From Smaragdicoccus niigatensis DSM 44881 = NBRC 103563 (GTDB lineage Bacteria > Actinomycetota > Actinomycetes > Mycobacteriales > Mycobacteriaceae): 64,000 nt of DNA. The stretch is from NCBI RefSeq assembly GCF_000380645.1, contig NZ_AQXZ01000018.1, positions 1 through 64,000 on the forward strand, written 5' to 3'. Shown in pieces: positions 47,776-57,000 of the stretch; positions within the stretch are counted from its first letter, which is position 1, and each line of letters opens with the position of its first letter. Below the pieces are notes generated by a model that ran no database searches, was not told where the DNA came from, and saw nothing but the letters and a program-made list of their open reading frames with translations. The translations under genes and the position numbers were made by a program.

Positions 47776-47930
47776 GAGGCGATGGTATGCATCGAGACCG
47801 GAGGCGACGACTTCGGCGGTGTCTTATTCGCGAGTCGTTCTCATGTTGGTGTCCGAATCCGGTGCTAGCTTTCAACCGTGTTCGCGCGCGACGCGTGACG
47901 TAAGGACCCCACCAGGGAAGGACCTCCCAC

Positions 47931-49565
47931 ATGCTCAGCACGATGCAGGACGAGCAGCTATCACTGGCAACGCTGCTGAAGTACGCCTCGACGTTCCACT
48001 CGAAGGCGGTCGTGGCGACCTGGACCGGAACCGGCGTGCGGACCATGTCCTACGGCGAAATGGGCACGCAGGCCGCGCAGTTGGCGAACGCGCTGCAGTC
48101 GCTCGGCGTCCAGGAGGGCGACCGCGTCGCCACCTTCATGTGGAACAACAACGAGCACATGGTCGCCTACGCGGCGATCCCGGCCATGGGTTCGGTTCTG
48201 CACGCGCTGAACATTCGTTTGTTCCCGGCGCAGGTCGAGTTCGTCGTCGCCCATGCCGATGACCGGGTGGTCATCGTGGACGGCACGCTCGTGCCGATGT
48301 TCAACCAGTACCTGCCGACGCTGCCCTCGATCAAGCACGTCATCGTCGCCAATGGCGACCCGGCGAGCGTCACCGCGCCGGACGGCGTGACGGTTCACGG
48401 CTACAACGACCTTCTCGCCGCGCAGTCCGACACCTTCGACTTCCCGGTCGTCGACGAGCGCAGTGCCGCCGCGATGTGCTACACGTCCGGCACCACTGGC
48501 GACCCGAAAGGTGTTGTCTACTCACACCGTTCGAGCATTCTGCACTCGATGCAGGTGTGTACGCCGTCGGGCATGGAGATCTCCGGGCGCGACAACATCC
48601 TCGCGATCGTGCCGATGTTCCACGCCAACGCGTGGGGCATCCCGTATGCCGCGATGATGGCCGGTGCCTCGCTCCTCATGCCCGACCGCTTCCTCCAGCC
48701 GGGCCCGCTGCTCGAAGCCATGGCCGCGGAAAAGCCCACCTTCGCTGCTGCCGTCCCGACCATCTGGATCGGTGTTCTTTCCGCACTTGCAGCGAGCCCG
48801 CAGGACATCTCTCACCTGCGCGAAGTCGTGGTCGGTGGCTCCGCGGTCCCGCCGGCGATGATGCACGCCTTCCAGGAGAAGCACGGCGTCCGGATCCTGC
48901 ATGCCTGGGGCATGACCGAGACCTCTCCGCTGGGCTGCGTGGCCCACGCGCCCGCCGGCGTCAGCGGCGACGAGGAGTGGAAGTACCGCTACACCCAGGG
49001 TCGATTCCCGGTGGGTGTGCAGGCGCGCCTCGTCGACGACACCGGAGCGGTCGTCCCGAATGACGGCGAATCCCTCGGCGAGCTCGAAGTCAAGGGTCAG
49101 TGGATCACTGGTTCGTACTACTCGCCGCAGGGTGGAGTCATCGATCCGGAGAAGTTCCACGATGGCTGGCTCCGCACGGGTGACGTCGGAAAGATCACGC
49201 CGGACGGCTATCTCACCCTCGTCGACCGCTCGAAGGACGTCATCAAGTCGGGTGGCGAGTGGATCTCGTCGGTCGACCTCGAGAACGCGGTCATGGCGCA
49301 CCCCGCTGTGCTCGAAGCTGCGGTGATCGGCATCCCGGATCCGAAATGGGACGAGCGGCCGCTGGTTGCCGTCGTGCTGCGGGAAGGTGCCGCGGCCGAC
49401 GCCGCGACGCTCAAGGCATCGCTCACCGGCAAGGTCGCCCACTGGCAGCTGCCGGAGTACTGGACCTTCATCACCGAGGTGCCCAAGACCAGCGTGGGAA
49501 AGTTCGACAAGAAGGTCATTCGCGCGCAGCACGCCGACGGCAAGCTCGACGTCGTGACGGTCTAA
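47931..49565 (+). CDS. Acyl-CoA ligase (FadD-like, AMP-forming)
   Basis: A 544-residue ANL-superfamily ligase. The P-loop AMP-binding motif is MCYTSGTTGDPKGVVYSH, with GWLRTGDVGKI and DRSKDVIKSGGEW later and the catalytic Lys in TSVGKFDKK near the C-terminus. It activates a fatty or related acid with ATP and CoA. Length and motifs suit medium- to long-chain acids; the exact substrate is unknown. The start is ATG 47,931 behind AGGGAAGG; a second ATG lies four codons on. Confidence 0.92.
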   Translation: MLSTMQDEQLSLATLLKYASTFHSKAVVATWTGTGVRTMSYGEMGTQAAQLANALQSLGVQEGDRVATFMWNNNEHMVAYAAIPAMGSVLHALNIRLFPAQVEFVVAHADDRVVIVDGTLVPMFNQYLPTLPSIKHVIVANGDPASVTAPDGVTVHGYNDLLAAQSDTFDFPVVDERSAAAMCYTSGTTGDPKGVVYSHRSSILHSMQVCTPSGMEISGRDNILAIVPMFHANAWGIPYAAMMAGASLLMPDRFLQPGPLLEAMAAEKPTFAAAVPTIWIGVLSALAASPQDISHLREVVVGGSAVPPAMMHAFQEKHGVRILHAWGMTETSPLGCVAHAPAGVSGDEEWKYRYTQGRFPVGVQARLVDDTGAVVPNDGESLGELEVKGQWITGSYYSPQGGVIDPEKFHDGWLRTGDVGKITPDGYLTLVDRSKDVIKSGGEWISSVDLENAVMAHPAVLEAAVIGIPDPKWDERPLVAVVLREGAAADAATLKASLTGKVAHWQLPEYWTFITEVPKTSVGKFDKKVIRAQHADGKLDVVTV

Positions 49566-49621
49566 GCGGCAATCTGTTCAATAGCGACATTTCGGGTAGA
49601 GCACGTTCCTAGGCTGTAAAC

Positions 49622-51034
49622 GTGCTCTACCCGCTCGTCTCGCGCGGGCCGATTGCGGTGATCGCGGTCGGCATATTGCTGACGGGATGTTCGGCGGGGC
49701 TTCCGGGAAGGGCGACCACTACCGGCCCGGGCAGCGCCGATTCTCGCGCCAAGCTTCCCGGCTTCGACTGGTCACCCGACCGCAGCGGCGGGTTTGATCC
49801 GAAACCGTGCGGTGGGACGATCCGATGCGTCGGCGGTGAGGGCTCATACTCGACGATCGGTGCTGCGATCAGCGCCGCCCAGAACGGCGACACCGTTCAG
49901 GTGGCCGCCGGGCGGTACTCCGAAACGGTAGTCGTCGAAGGTCGCGGGCTGACCCTCCTAGGTGGATTCTCCAGCGACTTCACGACCCGGAATCCGGCTG
50001 ATCAAGAAACTGTGATCGATGCCGGCGGTCGCGACTCGGTGATGCGCTTCTCCGAGGCCGGCGACACCACCATCGACGGCTTCACGATCACCGGAGGAAA
50101 GGCGCACCGCGATGAGTGGGGCGTCGGTCATGGCTCCGGCATCTGGGTCTCGCATTCAGGATCAGTCACCATTTCGCGCAATCTCATCGAGGGCAACGAC
50201 GACGGCGCTGATTTCAACACCTGCGATTGCCACACCTTCGGCGGCGGAATCTCTGCGGGCGACAACACCTCGCTGACCATCGCCGACAACATCGTGCGGA
50301 ACAACGCGTCGCTTCGGGGCGCGGGCATCGCCGTTCAAGGCCCGCGCGCGGTCCTCGAGCGGAACCTTGTCGAGAACAACCATGCCCGCAGCGATCACGG
50401 CGGTGGTCTCTATCTGACGGGCGACGGAATGGTCGTGCGAGCCAATCTGATCCGCTCGAACACCATCGGAGACCAGGCGGGTTACGGCTGGGGCGGCGGC
50501 GGAATCTTCTATGGCGAGGCGTCCGCGACGCGCCCGAAGGCGCGATTCGAAGGCAATCGTTGGGTCAGTAACGAGGCGCCGAGTAAGGGCAGCGGTCTGT
50601 TCCTCGACGATTCCGTGGAGGGAACCGTTGTCGGTGACTTGTTCTACGCCAATGTCTGTCACGAAGCAGGGGCGGGGTTGTACCTCGACGGAGGCGGCAA
50701 TTTCGGCACGATCGCAACGCTGAGCAACCTGACAATCACCGGTTCCGGCTGCGGCGACGACGTTCACGGTTCAGGTCTGTACGCCGAAGGCGGCTCGCAC
50801 TTCGACCTGACCGTTAGCATCATCGCGGCCAACGGCGGCGTCAGCGACGTGAACCAATGCGACACCTGTACCGAGGCCCCCGCTGCGGAACCCGGGACCG
50901 TGAACAGCAGCATCATCGGCGGCGCGGACGGTGCCGTCGTGATCGGGCCGGATGTCCAGATCAACCGGTCGCCGACATTCAAAGATCCGTCCCGCGGTGA
51001 CTTCACGGTGGAGGGGACGTCGTGGGGAGCGTAG
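49622..51034 (+). CDS. Beta-helix surface lipoprotein 1
   Basis: A 470-residue lipoprotein (lipobox LLTGC-S) with a right-handed parallel beta-helix. GAAISAAQNGDTVQVAAGRY is the typical first coil, and many short G/N-rich turns follow (TIDGFTITGGK, ISRNLIEGNDDG, LTIADNIVRNNAS). Such folds bind or cleave polysaccharides. No catalytic residues can be assigned. Its last 13 bases overlap the next beta-helix gene. Confidence 0.8.
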   Translation: MLYPLVSRGPIAVIAVGILLTGCSAGLPGRATTTGPGSADSRAKLPGFDWSPDRSGGFDPKPCGGTIRCVGGEGSYSTIGAAISAAQNGDTVQVAAGRYSETVVVEGRGLTLLGGFSSDFTTRNPADQETVIDAGGRDSVMRFSEAGDTTIDGFTITGGKAHRDEWGVGHGSGIWVSHSGSVTISRNLIEGNDDGADFNTCDCHTFGGGISAGDNTSLTIADNIVRNNASLRGAGIAVQGPRAVLERNLVENNHARSDHGGGLYLTGDGMVVRANLIRSNTIGDQAGYGWGGGGIFYGEASATRPKARFEGNRWVSNEAPSKGSGLFLDDSVEGTVVGDLFYANVCHEAGAGLYLDGGGNFGTIATLSNLTITGSGCGDDVHGSGLYAEGGSHFDLTVSIIAANGGVSDVNQCDTCTEAPAAEPGTVNSSIIGGADGAVVIGPDVQINRSPTFKDPSRGDFTVEGTSWGA

Positions 51035-52572
51035 GGCGGCTGGCCTTGGTGACGCTGACTCTTTCGACTGCGGTGGCCTGCGGCTCGACACCAGCAGCGT
51101 CGGACTCCAAAGCGAGTTCCCCTGTCGCCGAACAACATATTCCCGATGTCTGGGATGGCAGCTGCGCGGCGCCGGCGACGGGAAAGACCTACGACGTCGG
51201 ACCGGATAAGGCGCTCGCCGCGATCGGCGATGTGCCCTGGCTCGATCTCGGCCCGGGCGACCGCGTCAACATCTACGCCCGGCCGGACCCGTACAAGGAG
51301 AAGATCCTGATCGCTGGGAAGGGGAAGAAGGACGCCCCTATCACGGTCTGCGGGATTCCGGACGCAACCGGAAAGCGCCCGGTGATCGATGGCTCGGGTG
51401 CCACAACGCGTCCCGACATGGTGTCCATTTATGGCCGGACCCAGGATCGTGGTCTAATCACGGTGTCGCCGCCAAAGGGCAGCGAATGGGGTGCCAAGCC
51501 GCAGTACATCGTCATCTCGGGTCTGGAACTCACGGGTGCCTACCCGGGGAACACCTTTAGCGACTTCTCGGGTGCGCAGGCCTCGTATCCCGACAACGCC
51601 GCCGGGATCTTCGTTGAACGCGGTGAGTGGATCACTGTCCGGAACTGCGTGATCACCGGAAATGGGAACGGCCTGTTCGTTGCTTCCGGCGATTCCGAGG
51701 AGGTTCTGTCGCGGCACATTCTCGTCGATGGAAACGAGTTCACGAACAACAGCGTCGTCGACCGGGACCACGAACATCAGTCGTACGTCGAGGCAGAAGA
51801 CACCGTCTATCAGTTCAACCATTACGGCAATACCCGTGCGGGTTCGCTCGGTGGAGGTCTCAAGGACCGGTCTACCGGGACGGTGGTCCGCTACAACGTG
51901 ATCGAAGGCGGGCAGCGGCTGCTCGACCTCGTCGAGGCGCAGGACTCATTCCCGGTCGTGGGGAAGCTGCCGAGCTATCACCAGACCTGGGTGTACGGAA
52001 ACCTCTTCTCCCTGGGCAATGAAGACGGTTCGTACGCGATTCACTACGGCGGTGACTCCGGATCGGTGGAGACGTATCGCAAGGGCACCCTGTACTTCTA
52101 TTCGAACACCGTGGCGTTCCGGATGGACCAGAGCAAAGCCTGGAGCGGATCGATCTTCGAACTCAGCACCGGGGACGAAACGGCCGAGATCTGGAACAAC
52201 GTGTTCTATGCGACGAGCGCCACGCCCGGCCAACCACCTACCGAGGTGAGCCTGGACCGGCTGAGCGGAGTCCACAACCTGGGTAAGAACGCGTTCTCCA
52301 CGACGATCGTCCAATGGCGTGACGAGTCCGAACGCGAGGGTGGATCGGTCAAGGGGTGGACCCAGCAACTCACGTTCACCGGAGACCCCGGATTCATCGA
52401 CGTGGTCGCAGGCGACTTCCGGCCCAAGCCGGACTCGATCCTCGTTGGCGCTGCCGGGTCCGCACCGGTGGAGATTCCCGACGGATACCAGGTCGGATTC
52501 GAATACTCGCTGTCCGCAGGTGTGCAAGAACGTGGCGAAACGGCCGATATCGGCGCGTACGCGACACATTAG
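51022..52572 (+). CDS. Beta-helix surface lipoprotein 2
   Basis: A 516-residue lipoprotein (lipobox STAVAC-G) with a right-handed beta-helix (IVISGLELTGAYPGN; ITVRNCVITGNGNGLFVASG; VVRYNVIEGGQRL). It starts at GTG inside the end of the first beta-helix gene, so they are coupled. The coils are longer and less alike than in paralogue 1. A role in cell-surface glycan binding or cutting is inferred only from the fold. Its end overlaps the convergent split-barrel gene by 4 bp. Confidence 0.8.
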   Translation: MGSVGRLALVTLTLSTAVACGSTPAASDSKASSPVAEQHIPDVWDGSCAAPATGKTYDVGPDKALAAIGDVPWLDLGPGDRVNIYARPDPYKEKILIAGKGKKDAPITVCGIPDATGKRPVIDGSGATTRPDMVSIYGRTQDRGLITVSPPKGSEWGAKPQYIVISGLELTGAYPGNTFSDFSGAQASYPDNAAGIFVERGEWITVRNCVITGNGNGLFVASGDSEEVLSRHILVDGNEFTNNSVVDRDHEHQSYVEAEDTVYQFNHYGNTRAGSLGGGLKDRSTGTVVRYNVIEGGQRLLDLVEAQDSFPVVGKLPSYHQTWVYGNLFSLGNEDGSYAIHYGGDSGSVETYRKGTLYFYSNTVAFRMDQSKAWSGSIFELSTGDETAEIWNNVFYATSATPGQPPTEVSLDRLSGVHNLGKNAFSTTIVQWRDESEREGGSVKGWTQQLTFTGDPGFIDVVAGDFRPKPDSILVGAAGSAPVEIPDGYQVGFEYSLSAGVQERGETADIGAYATH

Positions 52573-53060
52573 TGCTTGCGCACGACGTACTCCGGCTTAC
52601 CTTCCTTCCAGACGGTGATGTCGAGGTGGTCGTCGGCGACCTCGACGGACGACGCACTCGTGATGTCGGCCGCGAGGAACTGTTCGAAAACTTCACCGCG
52701 GAAGTCATGGCCGGTTCGCTCGAACATGTCTTCCAACCAGCGCTTCTGTTGGTCGGGATCGTCCACGTGGTGGATCGTTCCGGACAGCTTCGCGTCGCCG
52801 TCCGTGACCTTCGGGTCCGCGGACGCGGTGTGAAGCGTGAATCGCGGGTCGCGAGCGAGGTCCGCGAACTTCGTCGTGCCCGGCATGCCGACAAGCCATA
52901 GTTGCCCTTCGAACATCCACGGTTCCATCGGGCTGATGCGCGGCGATCCGTCCTTCATGAGGGTGCCCAGGAAACACAGGTTGCCGGTCGCCGTGTGGCG
53001 CCGACGGAAGAGCGCGGAGATGTGGGGTGCCTGCTGTTGGAATTCCTGCCAGGTAGCCAT
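52569..53060 (-). CDS. Flavin/F420-type split-barrel oxidoreductase
   Basis: A 163-residue PNPOx-like split-barrel protein. NLCFLGTLMKDGSPRISPME and WLVGMPGTTKFADLARDPRF are typical strands and the phosphate-binding region. Members reduce F420, flavin or heme-linked substrates or act as pyridoxamine-phosphate oxidase relatives; the exact substrate cannot be read. The start ATG 53,060 is clear. Confidence 0.82.
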   Translation of the reverse strand: MATWQEFQQQAPHISALFRRRHTATGNLCFLGTLMKDGSPRISPMEPWMFEGQLWLVGMPGTTKFADLARDPRFTLHTASADPKVTDGDAKLSGTIHHVDDPDQQKRWLEDMFERTGHDFRGEVFEQFLAADITSASSVEVADDHLDITVWKEGKPEYVVRKH

Positions 53061-53138
53061 GAATCAGACGCTACATCGAGGGTGTGACAGGAATTACAGA
53101 TCGACCTCCGGCGTTGAACTAAATGTCTAGGAGGTTCG

Positions 53139-53990
53139 ATGATGCACACTCCGCCGGTTTTGCCTGAAATGCAGTGGCGCGAAGTAGAAGTGGACGGTCG
53201 TCCGGCTCGTTACCTGGTCGGCGGCGCAGGGGAGACGGTGATTTTCCTGCATGGGTGGGGACTGGCTGGAGGCATCTTCTATACCCCCGCACTCGAGTTG
53301 CTGGCAGCGTCCGGATTCCGGGTCTACGCGCCGTCGATGCCGGGCTTCGGATCCGCCGAACTCCCGACGTCCGACTTCAGTCTCAGCGGTTATGCCGACT
53401 GGGTGGCCGCGTTTGCGACGAGCGTCGGCATAACCGGCAAGGTGAGCGTCATCGGGTACTCGATGGGCGGTGGCGTGGCCATTCGCCTGGCATATGAGTT
53501 CGCCGACCTCGTCTCGCGGGTGGTGCTCGTGAATTCGATCGGCGGTTCGACCTGGTACGACCGTCGGGGCGCCGAGTGCCGGATCGGGCAGCGGCCGCTG
53601 TGGGACTGGGGTCTGCACCTGCGGTCGAACGTCATGCCGATGCGGACCGTCCGGACCGCGTTGCCGATGATCCTGCGCGAGGGCATCCCCAATTTCGCTC
53701 GCAACCCGCGTGCCGTATGGCGCGCGGGCTGGCTCGCCCGAAACGCCGATCTCACCGCCGAGGTTCGCGCACTACGCCGCCGCGGATTGCCGATCGCGCT
53801 GGTGTGGAGTCGACACGACAGCGTTATCCCGACGGTGACGATGCAGACGCTACGAGACGCGGCGGAGGACTCGCCGTTCGTGCTCGTCGACGGCAACCAC
53901 AGTTGGCTGACGACGAACCCGGACCGCTTCCGGGACGTGATCGCAGCGCTGTTCCGCCGAACCTCGAGCCAGGTGCCGACCGCGGCCTAA
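53139..53990 (+). CDS. Alpha/beta hydrolase
   Basis: A 283-residue alpha/beta hydrolase. Oxyanion-hole motif FLHGWGLAG, nucleophile elbow GYSMGGG, Asp in WSRHDSV, and His in DGNHSWL. The substrate is unknown; a small ester or lactone is likely. ATG 53,139 follows AGGAGG. It ends in a 15-bp tandem repeat shared with the end of the NRPS gene. Confidence 0.88.
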   Translation: MMHTPPVLPEMQWREVEVDGRPARYLVGGAGETVIFLHGWGLAGGIFYTPALELLAASGFRVYAPSMPGFGSAELPTSDFSLSGYADWVAAFATSVGITGKVSVIGYSMGGGVAIRLAYEFADLVSRVVLVNSIGGSTWYDRRGAECRIGQRPLWDWGLHLRSNVMPMRTVRTALPMILREGIPNFARNPRAVWRAGWLARNADLTAEVRALRRRGLPIALVWSRHDSVIPTVTMQTLRDAAEDSPFVLVDGNHSWLTTNPDRFRDVIAALFRRTSSQVPTAA

Positions 53991-54030
53991 CTGACCGCGG
54001 CCCAACTGACCGCGGCTTAGCCGGCCGCGG
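53978..54030. repeat. 15-bp tandem repeat across the convergent gene ends
   Basis: Units beginning GACCGCGGC start at 53,978, 53,993, 54,008 and (as GGCCGCGGC) 54,023. Each unit ends with a variable CTAACT/CCAACT/TTAGCC part. The array holds the stop codons of both the hydrolase and the NRPS. Confidence 0.75.
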
Positions 54031-57000
54031 CCTCGTCGTCCTCGAGTGCCGGCAGGAAGCCGATCTCCTTGAGGTAGCCGATGTACCGGTCGAGTGCACG
54101 CGCGTCGATCCGTGGCGGCAGCAACGAATTGCCCAGTGTGCGTCGCACGTTCGTGTCGAGCAGCGTCGCCGTGATCGCCGGGTCGTGGTCGGTTGCGTCA
54201 CTGAGCACCGCGGCTGCCGTGAGACTGTCGTCGCCCTGACGGCTGCGGGCCACTGCCTCCGTCTGCAGGCGGCTTCGCAGAGCCTGCTCGTCGGCGGACT
54301 CGATGTCGTACCCGTTGCGGCGCAGCGCCTCGAGAACCGACGAGACCAGCACGGGCTCGTAGTTCACCAGGTGGTATGCCGTTCCGGACCGCGCCGAACG
54401 ACCGCGGCTGGCCAGCTCGATGATCGCCGTCGCGACGTAGTCCACGGGCAGCATCGACACCTTGGCGTCGCCGGAATCCGGTGCGGCACCGAGTTCGGCT
54501 GCCGCACGAACCATCGCCCAGAAGGCATCCGAGGTGTTCGTGTAGCCGGTCGCGCGGTCACCGACGATGAGGGTCGGACGGTAGATCGCGGTGTGAATGC
54601 CGCGGGTCGCAGCCGCGAGGATCAGCTGCTCGGCAACCCACTTACTTGACACGTAACCCGAAGGCGGCACATCGGCGGACGACAGAGTGGTCGACTCCGC
54701 GATCTCGGTGTCTCCGCTGTGCATCACGGTCGACGCGGTCGACACGTAGTGGACCGGCTTGACCTTGGCGGTCGTCGCGAACCGAAGAATCTCGACCGTG
54801 CCGGCGACGTTGACACCGCGCAGCGTGTCGTACGACTCGACGTGGTTGACGCGCGCTCCGTTGTGGAAGACGAGGTCGACCTCGTAGCTGAGGTGCTCGT
54901 AGTCGCTGTCCGACAGTCCGAACTTCGGCTTGCCGAGGTCCGCGGCGATGGCGACGATCCGCGGGGCGAACCGCTCTTCCCACAGTCCACGAGCCTTGAG
55001 GACGTCGTGCACCCGATCTGCCGCGGCCGCGTCGTGCGGGGCGCGGACGAGGCACCAGATGACCGTGCCCGGACGGCTGAGCAATTCCGACAGCAGGTGT
55101 GCACCCAGGAACCCGGTCGCACCGGTGAGCAGCACATTCCGCACCTTGCGGGGACGTGGCAGGTGCCCGCCGATGATGTCGCTCGGCAGCACGGAGTCGG
55201 CTTCGAGCATCTCGGGCGCCACCGCACCGGCCCGCCGGACCGACTTGTGCCGCGCCAGCGCACGCACCGTCGAGGCTTCGAAAATCGCTCGCGTGGAGAC
55301 CTGGAACCCGGCCTTCGCGACGAGTTCTTCACGCAGCGTCAGCGTCAGCAGCGAGGTGCCGCCGAGTGTGAAGAAGTCGTCGTCGAGCCCGACTCGTTCG
55401 ATTCCGAGGACGTCCGCGAACACGGTGGACAATGCGACTTCGAGCGGCGTCTGCGGCTCGGAGAAGTCCAGGTTCGTCGTGAAGACGGGAGCCGGCAGGG
55501 CCTTGGTGTCGAGCTTGCCGTTCGGGGTGATCGGGAACTCGGACACCTCGACATATGCGCCCGGAACCATCGCACGCGGCAGGGTGTCCTGAGCGGCCGC
55601 CTTCACCTTTGCGAGGTAGCCGTTCTGGTTCGGCTTCGGAACGATGTAGGCGACCAGATGCGCGCCCGTCGCCGGGTCGTGGTGCGGCAACACGACCGCC
55701 TGGTCGACAGACGGCTGCTGCGACAGGAAGGCTTCGATCTCACCCGGCTCGATGCGCTGGCCGCGGATCTTCATCTGCCGGTCGGTGCGTCCGTAGTACC
55801 GCAGTTCACCCTCGTGGTTGAACGAGGCGAGGTCACCGGTCCGGTACATGCGGTCGCCGGGCGCGCCGTACGGGTTAGCGATGAAACGGTCCGAGGTGAG
55901 GTCGGGGCGGTTGTGGTACCCGCGTGCCACACCAGGGCCGGCGATGTAGACCTCGCCGCGGACTCCGGTCGGGACCGGGCGAAGACGCTCGTCGAGGAGC
56001 AGAACCTGGAGTCCCGGGAGGGGCTTGCCCAGGGTCACCGGAAGATCCGGCACCATCGGGCCCGTCTGCGCAGTGATGACCGTGGCCTCGGTCGGGCCAT
56101 AGCTGTTGATCAGGTTGACGTGCGGCGCCCAACGGGAAACCAGCGCCGGCGGACACGCGTCACCACCGACGACCGCGGTGCGAAGATCCGGCAGACGGTC
56201 GGGGTCGAGCGTCGCGAGGACCGCAGGCGTCGTCATGTAGTGCGTGATCCGGTTGCGGATCAGCATGCGTTCCATTTCTTCGCCGCCGATGATGTCCGGC
56301 GGGTTGATCACCAGCGAGGCGCCGGCGTGGAACGTGCCCAGCATCTCCAGCATCGCCGCATCGAAGCTCGGCGAGTGGGCATGAAGCACCACTGAATCCG
56401 GGGTGATCTGCAGCGTCTTGATGACCTCAGCGGTGAGTTCGGAGAGACCCCGATGCGTGACCGAGACGGCCTTCGGAAGGCCGGTCGAACCCGAGGTGTA
56501 GATGAGGTAGGCGACGTCGTCGAGCCGCAGCGGCCGCACTCGGTCGGCGTCGGTGATCGGTGCGCCGGAACGACGGGACGCCGTCGCCGGGTTGTCGACC
56601 ATGAGCCAGGTCTGCGTGTCCGGCAGGGCACGCCGCCAGGCGCTCGTCGTGAGGCCGATCTTGGCGCGAGTGTCCTTGAGGATGAAGGCGATTCGTTCGG
56701 CCGGGAACTCGGGGTTGATCGGGACGAAGCCCGCTCCGGTCTTGACCACAGCCCACAGCGACACGACCGATTCGATCGAGCGCGTGATCGACACGGCGAC
56801 GAACTGCTCCGGGCCGGCGCCGTACGAGATGAGCTCGCGAGCCAGTCGCGAGGACCAGGCGTCGAGTTCACGGTGCGAGATGAACCGGTCGCCCGACCGG
56901 ATGGAGCCGCCGCGAAGCAGATCGGGGAACAGTTCCTGCGGGATCTGCACGGGTGCCTGCAGCGAGGCCGGGTCCACGAGCGGAATCGCGCCGACCGGAA

